Part shown: positions 1-10,900 of the stretch, in pieces
How the letters are laid out: each line of letters opens with the position of its first letter
Position numbering within the stretch: the stretch's first letter is position 1
NCBI GenBank assembly: GCA_022818135.1
Contig: JAFMSR010000015.1
Location: 35,686,340-35,750,339 of the forward strand
DNA: 64,000 bases
Source: Saxidomus purpurata
Lineage: Eukaryota; Mollusca; Bivalvia; Venerida; Veneridae
Direction of reading: 5' to 3'
Position numbers and translations under genes: made by a program
Notes under the pieces: generated by a model
What the model was told of the DNA's origin: nothing
The model's database searches: none
What the model saw: only the letters and a program-made list of their open reading frames with translations

Positions 1-1289
1 TTTTTGTTCAATATTTTATCAATCTCGTTATTTGGACTAATTTGTTGATCTAGTAGAGGGCCCGTTCGTAATAATTACCCCAAGCGTTGAGCGTTTACAC
101 GGCTTTGGAACGCTTTGGTCTAAGGGAAATAACTACGTTACAATTAAAAGAAATATTTACATACTTGCTCCCCTTGTCACAATATGTTTGAAACTAGCGG
201 ACACAGTTTAAATACGACTTTCAGCATTTAAGTACAGTCGATAACGTATGTGTCATAATAAATTCTAGTATCACATTTTTGTATTATTTCATATTGTTTA
301 AAATACTTCAGCGCTCATGAATCTTTCCAATGATTATAAACACTTATATTTATGATTAATCAAAGCATCAAAATACCTGCAGCCAGTACCTCATGTGCTC
401 TTTCCGCCACCAGAAGACCTTAAAAAAATGCTTTTGAGTTCTGCTCACTGACGACAGACGACGTGGTAACTGTCAACGTCACTTCGGAAAACATGAATAA
501 CGGACAACGTTACAACTTACACCATTAGACAGGGTATAATTAAGTCAATGGCGAAACCAACTATTAGGAAAACCACAGTCATCTTGGGTCTATAGTAGCT
601 TTCTTCTTTAACAAGACGAACTTGTATCGCTGTCTGTTAAAATAAACATTTGAGATAATCATTGAAGAGTGTTCCATTCAGCCCCTAAGATTTTATTCTG
701 ACATAACAAAAGCATTCAATTGACACATTTCTTTCACATTCGTTGTTCTTTTGAATTGGTTCCATGTAACATGTATATTGTCAATTGTATACGATGTAAA
801 GTGTAATTTGCTAGTTGAAACGTACATCATACGCACAAGCACAACGAAAACGCTATGACTGTATCAAAACAGTTTTTTCTTTAACATTTAAAAAAATTAA
901 ATGGCGCAATTTCATTCAAAAATAAAAATGTAAGTTAATGTTAACTTCAATCTATTGATATTTTAAAATTTATTTACTGTTTGAAATGTTACAAAATTCT
1001 GCTATATATTCTGTAGTAAAAGTTTCGAAATTACATATGTAAAGTTAACTTATTAACCAGTTTGCAAATCCCCATCGGGGAAGCTTGACAGGTTACTAAA
1101 GTTAGCAATTGATTCCCGATTTCTTAGGAAATCTGGAGTTTCCTTTGTGATGCGTGTACGTGGTCGCACGGTCCCAAAACTGTCCCATTCGTTATAAATA
1201 TTTCAATAAACATAAAATGAATTGAATTCATTTCTATTTAAAAAGTACCCCCCCCCACCTCTTTCACACAACGCAATCTTTATCTTTAT
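1..1289. other. AT-rich stretch without a recognised gene
   Basis: No convincing coding exon is visible on either strand. Only short chance reading frames occur. A short C-run lies near 1250, just before the minisatellite. Confidence 0.5.
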
Positions 1290-1295
1290 GAGATT

Positions 1296-2066
1296 TTCTC
1301 AGTTCAAGCATTGTTCTGTGAGCACTACTCATGGTGAGTGTTGTTCAGTAAGCACTTCTCAAACTGAGCATTGTTCAGTGAGCACTACTCACTGTCACCT
1401 ACATTGAGCCTTGTTCAGTGAGCACTTATTTCGGTCAGCATTGTTCAGTGAGCATTACTCACAGTGCGCCTTGTTCATTGAGAACTTCTCACATTGAGCC
1501 TTGTTCAGTGAGAACTACTCACAGTGAGTATTGTTCCGTGGCATACTCATAGTGAGTATTGTTCAGTTAGCACTACTCACATTGAGCCTTGTTCAGTGAG
1601 AACTACTTACAGTGGTCTTTGTTCAGTGAACTTTGATTGAGCAGTGTTCAGTGAGCATTGTTCAGTGAGCACTTCTCACATTGAGCATTGTTCAGTGAGC
1701 ACTACTTATATTGAGCATTTTTCAGTGAGCACTTCTCACATTGAGCATTGTCCAGTAAGCACTTCTCACATTTAGCCTTGTTCATTGATCACTACTCACA
1801 TTTAGCCTTTCTCACAGTGAGCCTTGTTCAGTGAGCACTACTCGTAGTGAGCATTGTTCATTGAGCACTACTCACAGTGAGCCTTGTTCAGTGAGCACTA
1901 CTCAAAGTGAGCATTTTCATTGAGCAATTATCACGGTGATCATTGTTCATTGAGCATTACTTACGATGAGCCTTGTTCAGTGAGAACTACTCACAGTGAG
2001 CATTGTTCATTGAGCACTACTCACGGTGAGCATTTTTCAGTGAGCACTACTCACAGTGAGCTTTAT
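1296..2066. repeat. minisatellite with about 30-bp palindromic unit
   Basis: Roughly 25 imperfect units of about 30 bp built around TTGTTCAGTGAGCACTACTC and ACAGTGAGC. Each unit contains a small inverted repeat (GTGAG...CTCAC), so single-stranded DNA could fold into a string of mini-hairpins. Units vary by substitution and small indels, as in an older minisatellite. The short reading frames across it are a by-product of the repeat. Confidence 0.9.
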
Positions 2067-2297
2067 TCACGGCCATTTTTGGCCTATTTTGCGAGAACAA
2101 ACAGGTGCGATGCAGATCTATCGCTTGTGAAGTCCTCTTCTGCCATAAACGTCTTAATATTATATGACTATCACATTTGTAAATGGCCACTCTAGAGTTA
2201 TAAGAGACTATCACAGATAAATTAATATACAATGACATATTGCATCTCTAAATTACAATAAAAATTCATAAGTTATATTAAATCAGAAGAACTGATT

Positions 2298-2797
2298 NNN
2301 NNNNNNNNNNNNNNNNNNNNNNNNNNNNNNNNNNNNNNNNNNNNNNNNNNNNNNNNNNNNNNNNNNNNNNNNNNNNNNNNNNNNNNNNNNNNNNNNNNNN
2401 NNNNNNNNNNNNNNNNNNNNNNNNNNNNNNNNNNNNNNNNNNNNNNNNNNNNNNNNNNNNNNNNNNNNNNNNNNNNNNNNNNNNNNNNNNNNNNNNNNNN
2501 NNNNNNNNNNNNNNNNNNNNNNNNNNNNNNNNNNNNNNNNNNNNNNNNNNNNNNNNNNNNNNNNNNNNNNNNNNNNNNNNNNNNNNNNNNNNNNNNNNNN
2601 NNNNNNNNNNNNNNNNNNNNNNNNNNNNNNNNNNNNNNNNNNNNNNNNNNNNNNNNNNNNNNNNNNNNNNNNNNNNNNNNNNNNNNNNNNNNNNNNNNNN
2701 NNNNNNNNNNNNNNNNNNNNNNNNNNNNNNNNNNNNNNNNNNNNNNNNNNNNNNNNNNNNNNNNNNNNNNNNNNNNNNNNNNNNNNNNNNNNNNNNN
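2298..2797. other. assembly gap (500 N)
   Basis: Exactly 500 N. The second gap in the window is also exactly 500 N, so this is probably a fixed placeholder and the missing length is unknown. It removes the 5' part of the gene whose last exon starts at 2798. Confidence 0.98.
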
Positions 2798-3021
2798 ACG
2801 GCATTTGGAAAAGCGGGAACAAGATCGATGAATTAAAAACAACACCCAAACCTCCGAAGATAGTGCCCCCTAAGCCTAAGGTACCGCACCCAAAGCCTGA
2901 TAAGCCGGATGACGATGAAGACGATTACTATGACGACGAGTATTATGATTATGAAGACGATAATCCACCAGAAGATGAAAAATTTGACCCAAATAGCATT
3001 TTAACTAGAGGGCCAAAGTAA
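2798..3021 (+). CDS. 3'-terminal exon of an unrecognised gene, acidic C-terminus (partial)
   Basis: An open frame runs straight out of the gap and gives 73 residues before TAA at 3019-3021. It starts GIWKSGNKIDELK, continues with a Lys/Pro-rich stretch (TTPKPPKIVPPKPK), then an Asp/Glu/Tyr-rich run around residues 36-56, and ends FDPNSILTRGPK. The strong composition bias, the lack of stops and an 860 bp downstream stretch ending in ATTAAA support a real last exon. The 5' exons are lost in the gap. I do not recognise the family: the acidic, tyrosine-rich tail would suit a secreted or matrix protein, but that is a guess. The codon reading is clear; the function is unknown. Confidence 0.7.
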
Positions 3022-3880
3022 CACAGTTGCGAGACCATTTTCATCAAGTGTGTCATTTAGATGCTGAACAAAGATTACGGTTTGCTCCCAAGGACCCTGT
3101 TGTTCGAATCTTTAACCACTGATTAAGCCAATAGTTTGTTATATTTCTACAGTTAGAAAGACTTATTAAAACAAATGTGTGCATTTAAGAAAATGAGGAC
3201 TATAAACTCTTCAAAGCAATAAGTATTATGCCTTTCAAGCAAAAGTTAATCGATGGTTGGCTTTACAGGTTCAAGTTTCGAACAACCGGGTCCAGACTGC
3301 TACTTTCTCTTCCGACGACTCGCAGTTTTAATGACAAACCTGTGAAGCGACATTTTACTTTGTGTTAATTAAGTTCAATGCCTGTATAGGCCTACAGTAA
3401 GATGTTAGGGTTGGTATAGAAATTATTGTATTAAAATTTTGTAGTTAATATCGGGAGAATTTAAGTAGTGTGAAATGATTTATTTAGTACATTTGCAATT
3501 TTGTTTAAAATATCATAAATCTTTGTAATTCATATTTAAGAGAAATGTATATTAACTTGGGAAGTTTGATCATTTTCAAGTATTGCGCAAGAAGAATGAA
3601 GATTCCGTCTGTAAAACAAAATGGACATACGGCTTTCACAGGAAAGAAAAAAATTTGGCCATGCGGAATGTCCAGCTGTGTTGTTTTGAGTTTTTAGTCC
3701 GTTTCTGTGATTTAACTCTGTGATACTGCCTGTACAAGCAATACAGTCAGAGAAAGTGCTTATTGAAGGGTCGAATTCAAGTTGCGTAAACGTATTTGAT
3801 ATCTATATTTTAATTTCTATGTAAATGTTAATACTCTACGGTAACATATATAAATATATGCGTATTGCAAATAATCTTTA

Positions 3881-3886
3881 ATTAAA
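3881..3886 (+). promoter_or_regulatory. candidate polyadenylation signal ATTAAA
   Basis: ATTAAA about 860 bp after the stop of the acidic-tail gene, followed by AT-rich sequence. It would give a long 3' UTR (3022 to about 3905). Confidence 0.4.
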
Positions 3887-3949
3887 GCATCTGAATTAAA
3901 ACTGGACTTTTTAATGCCAGTGTTTGTATCCTGTAATTAGAAAACTGTA

Positions 3950-4158
3950 TTTTTCTTGCATACCAGATCGGCATATCTGTAGTTTTTACCAGTATTTACA
4001 TTCCCTGGTACAATATTACTTAATGACTTCAGAAAGAACTACTTTTATTAATGAATGTGTGAATTCATACATTTTTACAAAGACATAGCGCGTAAATATA
4101 AGTCATCAGTTTTACTTTATTTCCGCTACTATTAGTACAATATGGTATGCAAGAAAAA
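3950..4158. mobile_element. 209-bp MITE-like element with 15-bp inverted ends
   Basis: Left end TTTTTCTTGCATACC (3950-3964) is the exact reverse complement of the right end GGTATGCAAGAAAAA (4144-4158). The same TTTTTCTTGCATACCG terminal motif recurs near 7270, 7620, 27210, 28640, 39350 and 49390, so it marks a dispersed family that often lies next to the hairpins. No coding capacity. Confidence 0.65.
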
Positions 4159-4170
4159 TAATCTATTGTT

Positions 4171-4290
4171 GGTTGCACGTGCAGATGAGAATATCCGGCT
4201 CTCGGGTACTAGTAGTAGTAACTCGACAGAGCCTCGTTACCGGCAAAACAGTTACCCTCGAGTCAGATATTCACATCTGCACGTGCGACC
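4171..4290. repeat. hairpin element, apex CTCGACAGAGCCTCG
   Basis: GGTTGCACGTGCAGATG at the left pairs with CATCTGCACGTGCGACC at the right. The arms contain GAATATC and GGGTAAC blocks that resemble the ATATCCGTCACC hairpin family. The apex (4222-4236) differs by one base from the apex shared by other hairpins here. The element lies about 220 bp beyond the stop of the TRIM gene. Confidence 0.8.
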
Positions 4291-4401
4291 AATGAAAGAT
4301 TGTTATAGTCTCTCCAATATCCATCCTGCCATTTATAAGTTAGTGATATCAACAGTCACGTGATTCATGTTCTGTTGGTCTATATTCCAATGATAATGAT
4401 C

Positions 4402-4407
4402 TTTATT
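4402..4407 (-). promoter_or_regulatory. polyadenylation signal AATAAA of the TRIM gene
   Basis: On the minus strand AATAAA lies about 100 bp past the TAA of the TRIM/MIB gene, a plausible 3' end signal. Confidence 0.55.
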
Positions 4408-4507
4408 CGGAAGCTGTCTTTAATATAAGTCGACTGTATTTCCACATTGCTGTCGCACCGTATATCGACGCTGTTACTACATGGATATCCTTCACCAACA
4501 GACACAA

Positions 4508-4984
4508 TTATGGCGGGCAAACTTCCTCTTCGTTTGGGGGTGAATACTTGTAGTTTCCTGTTTTACCGTTCGGCCAAGTAACCTGTAATGTAAAGAATGA
4601 ACTTGACCTTTCCTGACTAAAGTTTATTGCGGTATATTAAAGGAGCTAGCTTCGTAGTTTATTTTGTTGGAAAAGTAGGATATTTTACGTCACCGTTTCT
4701 CAAAGAACTTAAAAAGATAACAGCAGATGAAAAGTTGTACAAGGATGTTTCGAAATTAACAGATTTATGTTTGTGTTCAGGTTATTTTCTCGTATTTTTA
4801 TTTTTGTTGCTGGTGTCGAAGATAACAATAAAAAGTACAACAAAATTGTATAGAGTGAAAAGGGCAAAAATAAGAAAGTAAAACTTTTATAATACCGTGT
4901 AGGTATCTGGGTCGAGACAGATATGTGTTACGGTACCAATATGGCCAGGTCCTCCGTCAGTCATACTGTCCTTCCAGGACATTC
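4508..4984 (-). CDS. TRIM gene exons 7 and 8 (MIB/HERC2 domain, stop)
   Basis: Exon 7 (4896-4984, 89 bp) encodes GMSWKDSMTDGGPGHIGTV, carrying the family signature W...DGG.G..GTV, then THICLDPDTYT. Exon 8 (4508-4582, 75 bp) continues VTWPNGKTGNYKYSPPNEEE, the usual V.W.NG...Y end, then VCPP and TAA. Acceptors TTTTACAG and CATTACAG; donor GTATTA. The domain is short but has the key conserved positions. Confidence 0.83.
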
Positions 4985-7900
4985 CTGTAAAACAGTGTAC
5001 ATTTGTATTTTACTTCGTATGACAGCCAATGATATTCAAATTTAATCAGAAACGTTAAGTCGATCACTTTATCATAGTCATTACATATACACAGGCATAA
5101 TGCAGACCTCGGGAAAAATAACTAACCTCTCTTTACAGCAGTCCCAACAGGAAGTGCGTGGTTTTCAGAGCGTCTAGATGCCACTTCCGGTTTTCGACCA
5201 GCCACAGACTTTCTTGTCGCAGGTATCGGTGGTGCTTTTCGCACTGGTTTAAGTTCTACAATTATGAAAAAGAAGATAACACATGTTTACGAATTTCACC
5301 ACATTTCTCATTTCTATACATATTTCTGTCGCAAATACCGTGAAAACTATGTATAATTTATATGATCATAAATCTACCTTCTTTCGGCCACTTCCAGTGG
5401 ACATTAGCAAGCTCCTTCTCCATGGAGCACGTCATAAGACTGACGTCATCTACACCTTTCAGCTGAGGCGGACAGTCCGCACTTTCTTCGTTTAGCAATG
5501 ACGCTACTCTGTCAATATAAAAAACGGAACTATTTAACTGGTTATATTCAGTTAGCATTTACCAGGACTTTTTATACAGCAATCCTAAAGATATCGAAGG
5601 TTCCGGAATAGACAATATCCTTTTTAAAAACAAACAAAAAAACTAATCGTACTGCGTATGCCATATATATTGATATTTACATTAAAACCAGTTAAATCAA
5701 TCAATACTACATAAGCATTTTTAATCGACAATAAAAAATGCGTTTCGCACAACTCTGTTGTCTTCAGTTTGAAAATGTTATGTGAATTTAGGAAGTTTAA
5801 ATGCGTAGAAATCTATTTACGACGTCCTGAGTGATTAATTTACGAACCATCTGTACGACAAATTGTGGTATATGATCCGGTATATCACTCAAAAATTAAA
5901 TCTATTTCGATTCTTATACGTTAACTTAAAATACTTTTTTCAGAGGGGTACAACTTAGCTGGAACTATTTACTGCGCTAACATCAAGTCGCTTCTCTTGA
6001 TATACCCTGATAAAACACTCATATGACACCAGTACTGGTTTTTTCAGGAAGCGGACTCGAGAGTGACTCGATAAGCTACAAGCTTTCTTCACAATCGAGC
6101 TAAAATAAATTAGAATAAACTTATTAACTAAACACCTGTTACAATGTAACACTTCCTTTTTACTCGCATTTAAATTGTCTTATAAATGCTGTTGCTGTTG
6201 CCACTGATATTTCATACGATACCACGATTTATTTACATCACGTGACTTCGTCTAAAAGCTTGCTCCTGACATCAAGCTAAAGTTTTTTACGTATATAAGA
6301 GAAAATGTCAATAGTGTTCTCATCCACGAAGTAAAAGCTAATATATTTGCTCTAATGGACGGAACTTCATAAAATTCACTTCAAATCCATGGTTGAGTCG
6401 TTAGAGTCGCCGACTTGAAATCACTGTAACCTTTCATTGATTGCGAGTCATGGGTTCGAATCCTGGACGATAGGAGCCTAGCACTGTTTTTCCGATGAAC
6501 GATAGTAAGGTAAAAATGACCAGAATATTGGAATTGGCGTTACAACAGCATTAGAATTATGCGTGAATTAATGATTTAATTAGCAAGAGTAAAATGTTTT
6601 TCTCACCTATTAGATACATATTTCCGCGCATTTACCCATGTGAGATAAAGTGAATCTAACATGTTCATGAGTTGTGGATAAGGAAATCCCACCAGAGGGT
6701 TGAGATACGTCCAAAAAACGAGGCTGTGCCGAGTTTTTGGACGTATCTCAACCCTCGGGTGGGATTTCCTTATCCACAACTCAATGGACATGGTAGATTT
6801 ATTTTCTCACCGTTTAAATCGCATTTTCACATAAGTAAGAAGAAATTAGTGCAAATACAGGATGGGGATGAAAAAATGAAAATCAACTTTTTCTCGAATT
6901 TTGCTTCAAAACTGCTATAGATGGATAGAAAATGATCTAACTAAGAAAATGAATACCAACAACCCTATGTTTATTTCAAAAATAACAATTTTACAGCCAT
7001 TTTTCGATTTTTATGTCTGCTTACAATTAACGTAAAAATAGTCCGGCAGCGATGTGAGATAAGCGATGTGAGATAAGTTTTTCTCACCTATGAGATACAT
7101 ATTTCCGCGCATTTACCCATGTGAGATTAATAATTTCTGTCATGAGCACGAGGTTCAGATCGAAATATCCGTCACCGAGGGTAACTGTTTTGGCGGGAAC
7201 GAGGCTCTGCCGAGTTCCCGTAAAACAGTTACCCGAGGTGACGGATATTTCCATCTGAGCCAAGTGTCTCATGATGGAAACTTTTTCTTGCATACCGTCT
7301 TGCTCTTTAAAGAAGATTTCTAAATGCAAACTCATCAAAATGATGAATTATCATGAAAAATAAACGATTTTCCGACGTTCTGTTTGGGAAATTGACGTCA
7401 CAATGTTTATAACGTTACGTCATAAGTGATTCACGAGAGTCGTCTGGCATAGGAGGGGTGCCAGACTATTAGTTTCTTACATGAGCACGAGGTTCAGATC
7501 GAAATATCCGTCACTGAGGGTGATGTTTTGGCGGGAACGAGGCTCTGCCGAGTTCCCGCGAAACAGTTACCCGAAGTGACGGATATTTCGATCTGAACCA
7601 AGTATCTCATGGAAGAAACTTTTTCTTGCATACCGTCTGGCACTTTGAAATAGATATTTAAAAACAAACTTACCGAAATGATGCATTTTGATATAAAAAC
7701 AAACATTCTTTAGATGTTATGTATGGGAAAGTGACGTCACATTGTTGATAACGTGACGTCACATTGTTTATAACGTTACGTCACAAGTAAGCACGTAAGT
7801 CGTCTTACACGGGGGGGTGTAAGATGAGATTTTCCAGCACTGGTAAAAACTGCAGATATCCCCATCTGGTATGCAAGAACGGTTTTTCCGGCATGGGCAA

Positions 7901-10900
7901 AATCACCGGAAATGCCGATCCGATATGCAAGAAAAACTTATCTCACATCGCTTATCTCACATCGCTGCCGGACTATTTTTACGTTAGTTGTAAGCAGACA
8001 TAAAAATCGAAAAATGACTGTAAAATTGTTATTTTTGAAATAAACATAGGGTTGTTGGTATTCATTTTCTTAGTTAGATCATTTTCTATCCATCTATAGC
8101 AGTTTTGAAGTAAAATTCGAGAAAAGTTGATTTTCATTTTTTCATCCACATCCTGTATTTGCACTTATTCCTTCTTCCTTGTGCGAAAATGCGATTTAAA
8201 CGGTGAGAAAATAAATCTACCATGTCCATTGAGTTGTGGATAAGGAAATCCCACCCTCGGGTTGAGATACGTCCAAAAAAACTCGGCAGAGCCTCGTTTT
8301 TGGACGTATCTCAACCCTCGGGTGGGATTTCCTTATCCACAACTCATGAACATGTTAGATTCACTTTATCTCACATGGGTAAATGCGCGGAAATATGTAT
8401 CCCATAGGTGAGAAAAACTTATCTCACATCGCTTATCTCACATCGCTGCCGGACTATTTTTACGTTAATTGTAAGCAGACTTAAAAATCGAAAAATGACT
8501 GTGAAATTGTTGTTTTTGAAATATACATAGGGTTGTTGGTATTCATTTTCTTAGTTAGATCATTTTCTATCCATCTATAGCAGTTTTGAAGTAAAATTCG
8601 AGAAAAAGTTGATTTTCATTTTTTCATCCCCATCCTGTATTTGCACTTATTCCTTCCTACTTGTGTGAAAATGCGATTCAAATGGTGAGAAAATAAATCT
8701 ACCATGCCCATTGAGTTGTGGATAAGGAAATCCCACCCTCGGGTTGAGATACGTCCAAAAAACTCGACAGAGCCTCGTTTGTGGACGTATCTCAACCCTC
8801 GGGTGGGATTTCCTTATCCACAACTTATGAACATGTTAGATTCACTTTATCTTACCTTTTTACTTTACTTGGGTAATTCTGAAAGAAAAATAGACCAACT
8901 TGTTAAAAGTAATAAAATGGCAAAACATAGCAACATTCTGGTGTTTTTTTTCTTTTCTTCATTTTTTGCATGATAGAAATACTGACTGACCGTGATTTAT
9001 TTATGAAATAACATCCGTTCCAGCGGTGTTAGTCGTTTAATAAACAATGATTTGGAGTACTGATACGCAGTAATTAGCCACGAAGGCCGAAGGCCTGAGT
9101 GGTTAATAACTGCGAATCAGTACGACAATTCATTGTTTATTAGACGATAACAACGCTGAAAAGGATGTTATTTCGATTCTAACATGACCAGATATTACAA
9201 AAGATGAATAAATGCAAAGCTTTATTTTCTACGCGAACGCATATTTAACGTCATGCGGCGGAATATGACGTCATGTTTACAGCCTATCGGTTCCCGCGTT
9301 GTTTATGGTTTAATAAAACATAATTTTTCTACTCTGTATACAGAGACAAAATCGTGAGTCATGTTAGAATGTAGAATTATCCACAGGTCTCGGTTATGAA
9401 GCGGGGGCAAGCTCCAGGTAATATTGTCTAACTCTGTCGTATTTTTTTTCAGTACTTAAGCGTTTGTAACAAATAATAGTAAACATTTATTTACTGAAAC
9501 AACTAGACTTTTGTCTTGTATTCGCAACGAACCTGTAAAAATTTTAGTTTGTTTTCTGTGCACATTCGTCTGACATCGTCTGTTGCCGCGACAACCAGTT
9601 TCTCTTTCTTCATAGCACCTTCAGAATGTGACATATAGTTATAAGAGACTTGTTGTTCTCTGTGATCTAGCTCTAACCTCAGCTCAGTCTCCCGTTTATC
9701 CAGGGCTTCTCGTAAACGTGTGAAATACATAGCCAAGTCTTGGCGCCTCTTCTGTCCATCTACCTATGATAAATAGTATGCACGTATTATATAGCTTTGA
9801 TTTTTTTCCACAAACGGTTTTCCAAAGTAAACAAGTAAATTTTATATACTAAATACGTTTGTATGGAACGCCTTTACTGTCTTATTATGTTGTATTGTAT
9901 TATACGCAGTCCATTTTCATGTATACGAGGTACATATTTCATTTGACATGGTACATTCTTCATGATATATAGTGCCTTTTCCGTTATATATGGTGGTTAT
10001 TTAATAATATGCAGTGCAAACACTTGAAGATACAGTAGAATAACCACTATATAGAGGATAATTGTTGGTTTCGGTGTAAGATCACGTTATAATTTCACCG
10101 AGTGGGCACCAAAAGTGATATTTTCACGAGTGGCGCAGCCACGAGTGAAAATGACAACTTTTGGTGTTCACGAGTGAAATTAACGTGATATTACACCGAT
10201 ACCAACAATTTTTCTGTTTATTTTATGGTTAAAACTCTACTTTTATTGAGTTTGTTTCTATAAAATAACGAAAATCGCGGGAAACGTCATCAAAAAACAT
10301 AGCGCAAATGACGTCATTTTAACGACGTCATCGTCGCATGGTTTCCAGCATTAATTACGCTCGGTATACTTTTTGACGTAAATCCGGGTAGAAGATTGCA
10401 AAAACAGTGAAAAATAAAAATGGTAATCCACTGTTTCAAAACTGTGGATTATCACTTTTATTTCATTGAGAAAACTCTATAATTCACTCGAAAACATTAG
10501 ATAAATGGTGTGCAAACAACGTCATATGCAATACAAACAACATTTTATTTTCCGATTGGTTAATCGATCCGTGTACATATTTGATCGATACGGCTCCATT
10601 TTAAGATTATTGAAAATACATATTCTTGTGAAATAGCGCAATAATTTTAAATTGCGGTATTATATAATCGTTATACAGGTTTTTGCCGTGTACATCTGGA
10701 CATGTACCCTGTTTGTATTGTATGTCACCCTCGCCTTACGGCTCGGGCGACATACAATACAAAAAGGGTACATATCCAGATGTACACGGCAAAAACCCGT
10801 ATAACTAATAATCTTGTATATAATGCAAAGTATGGCCTTTTTTCGACTAAGAAATTCAGAAAAGTTTTGCATGCAATTACATTAAAGCTGCTCGCTCATA

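Larger units (their letters stand above)
6599..8846. mobile_element. 2.25-kb cluster of nested hairpin elements in TRIM intron 4
   Basis: Absent from copy B, where AAAATGTTTATCTTACC is continuous at 30453-30468. The cluster begins TTCTCACCTATTAGATACAT and ends ...ATGTTAGATTCAC. It contains five hairpins of two arm families and several direct and inverted copies of TTATCTCACATCGC. No coding capacity. An accretion of nested foldback elements at one site explains it best. Confidence 0.85.

Noticed and set aside
1296..2066. CRISPR-like array
   Set aside because: The whole unit repeats with no unique spacers, and the setting is a eukaryotic genome; it is a minisatellite.
2273..2849. Frames across the N gap
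   Set aside because: They consist almost wholly of unknown bases.
4142..4363. 73-codon + strand frame
   Set aside because: It runs through the 4171-4290 hairpin and lies in the 3' flank of the minus-strand TRIM gene.
4627..4881. 84-codon + strand frame
   Set aside because: It starts at TTG, shows no domain, and lies in an intron of the TRIM gene on the opposite strand.
6672..8973. Several 60-90 codon frames with RKSHPRVEIRP
   Set aside because: They are translations of the hairpin arms, appear on both strands, and recur at each hairpin copy.
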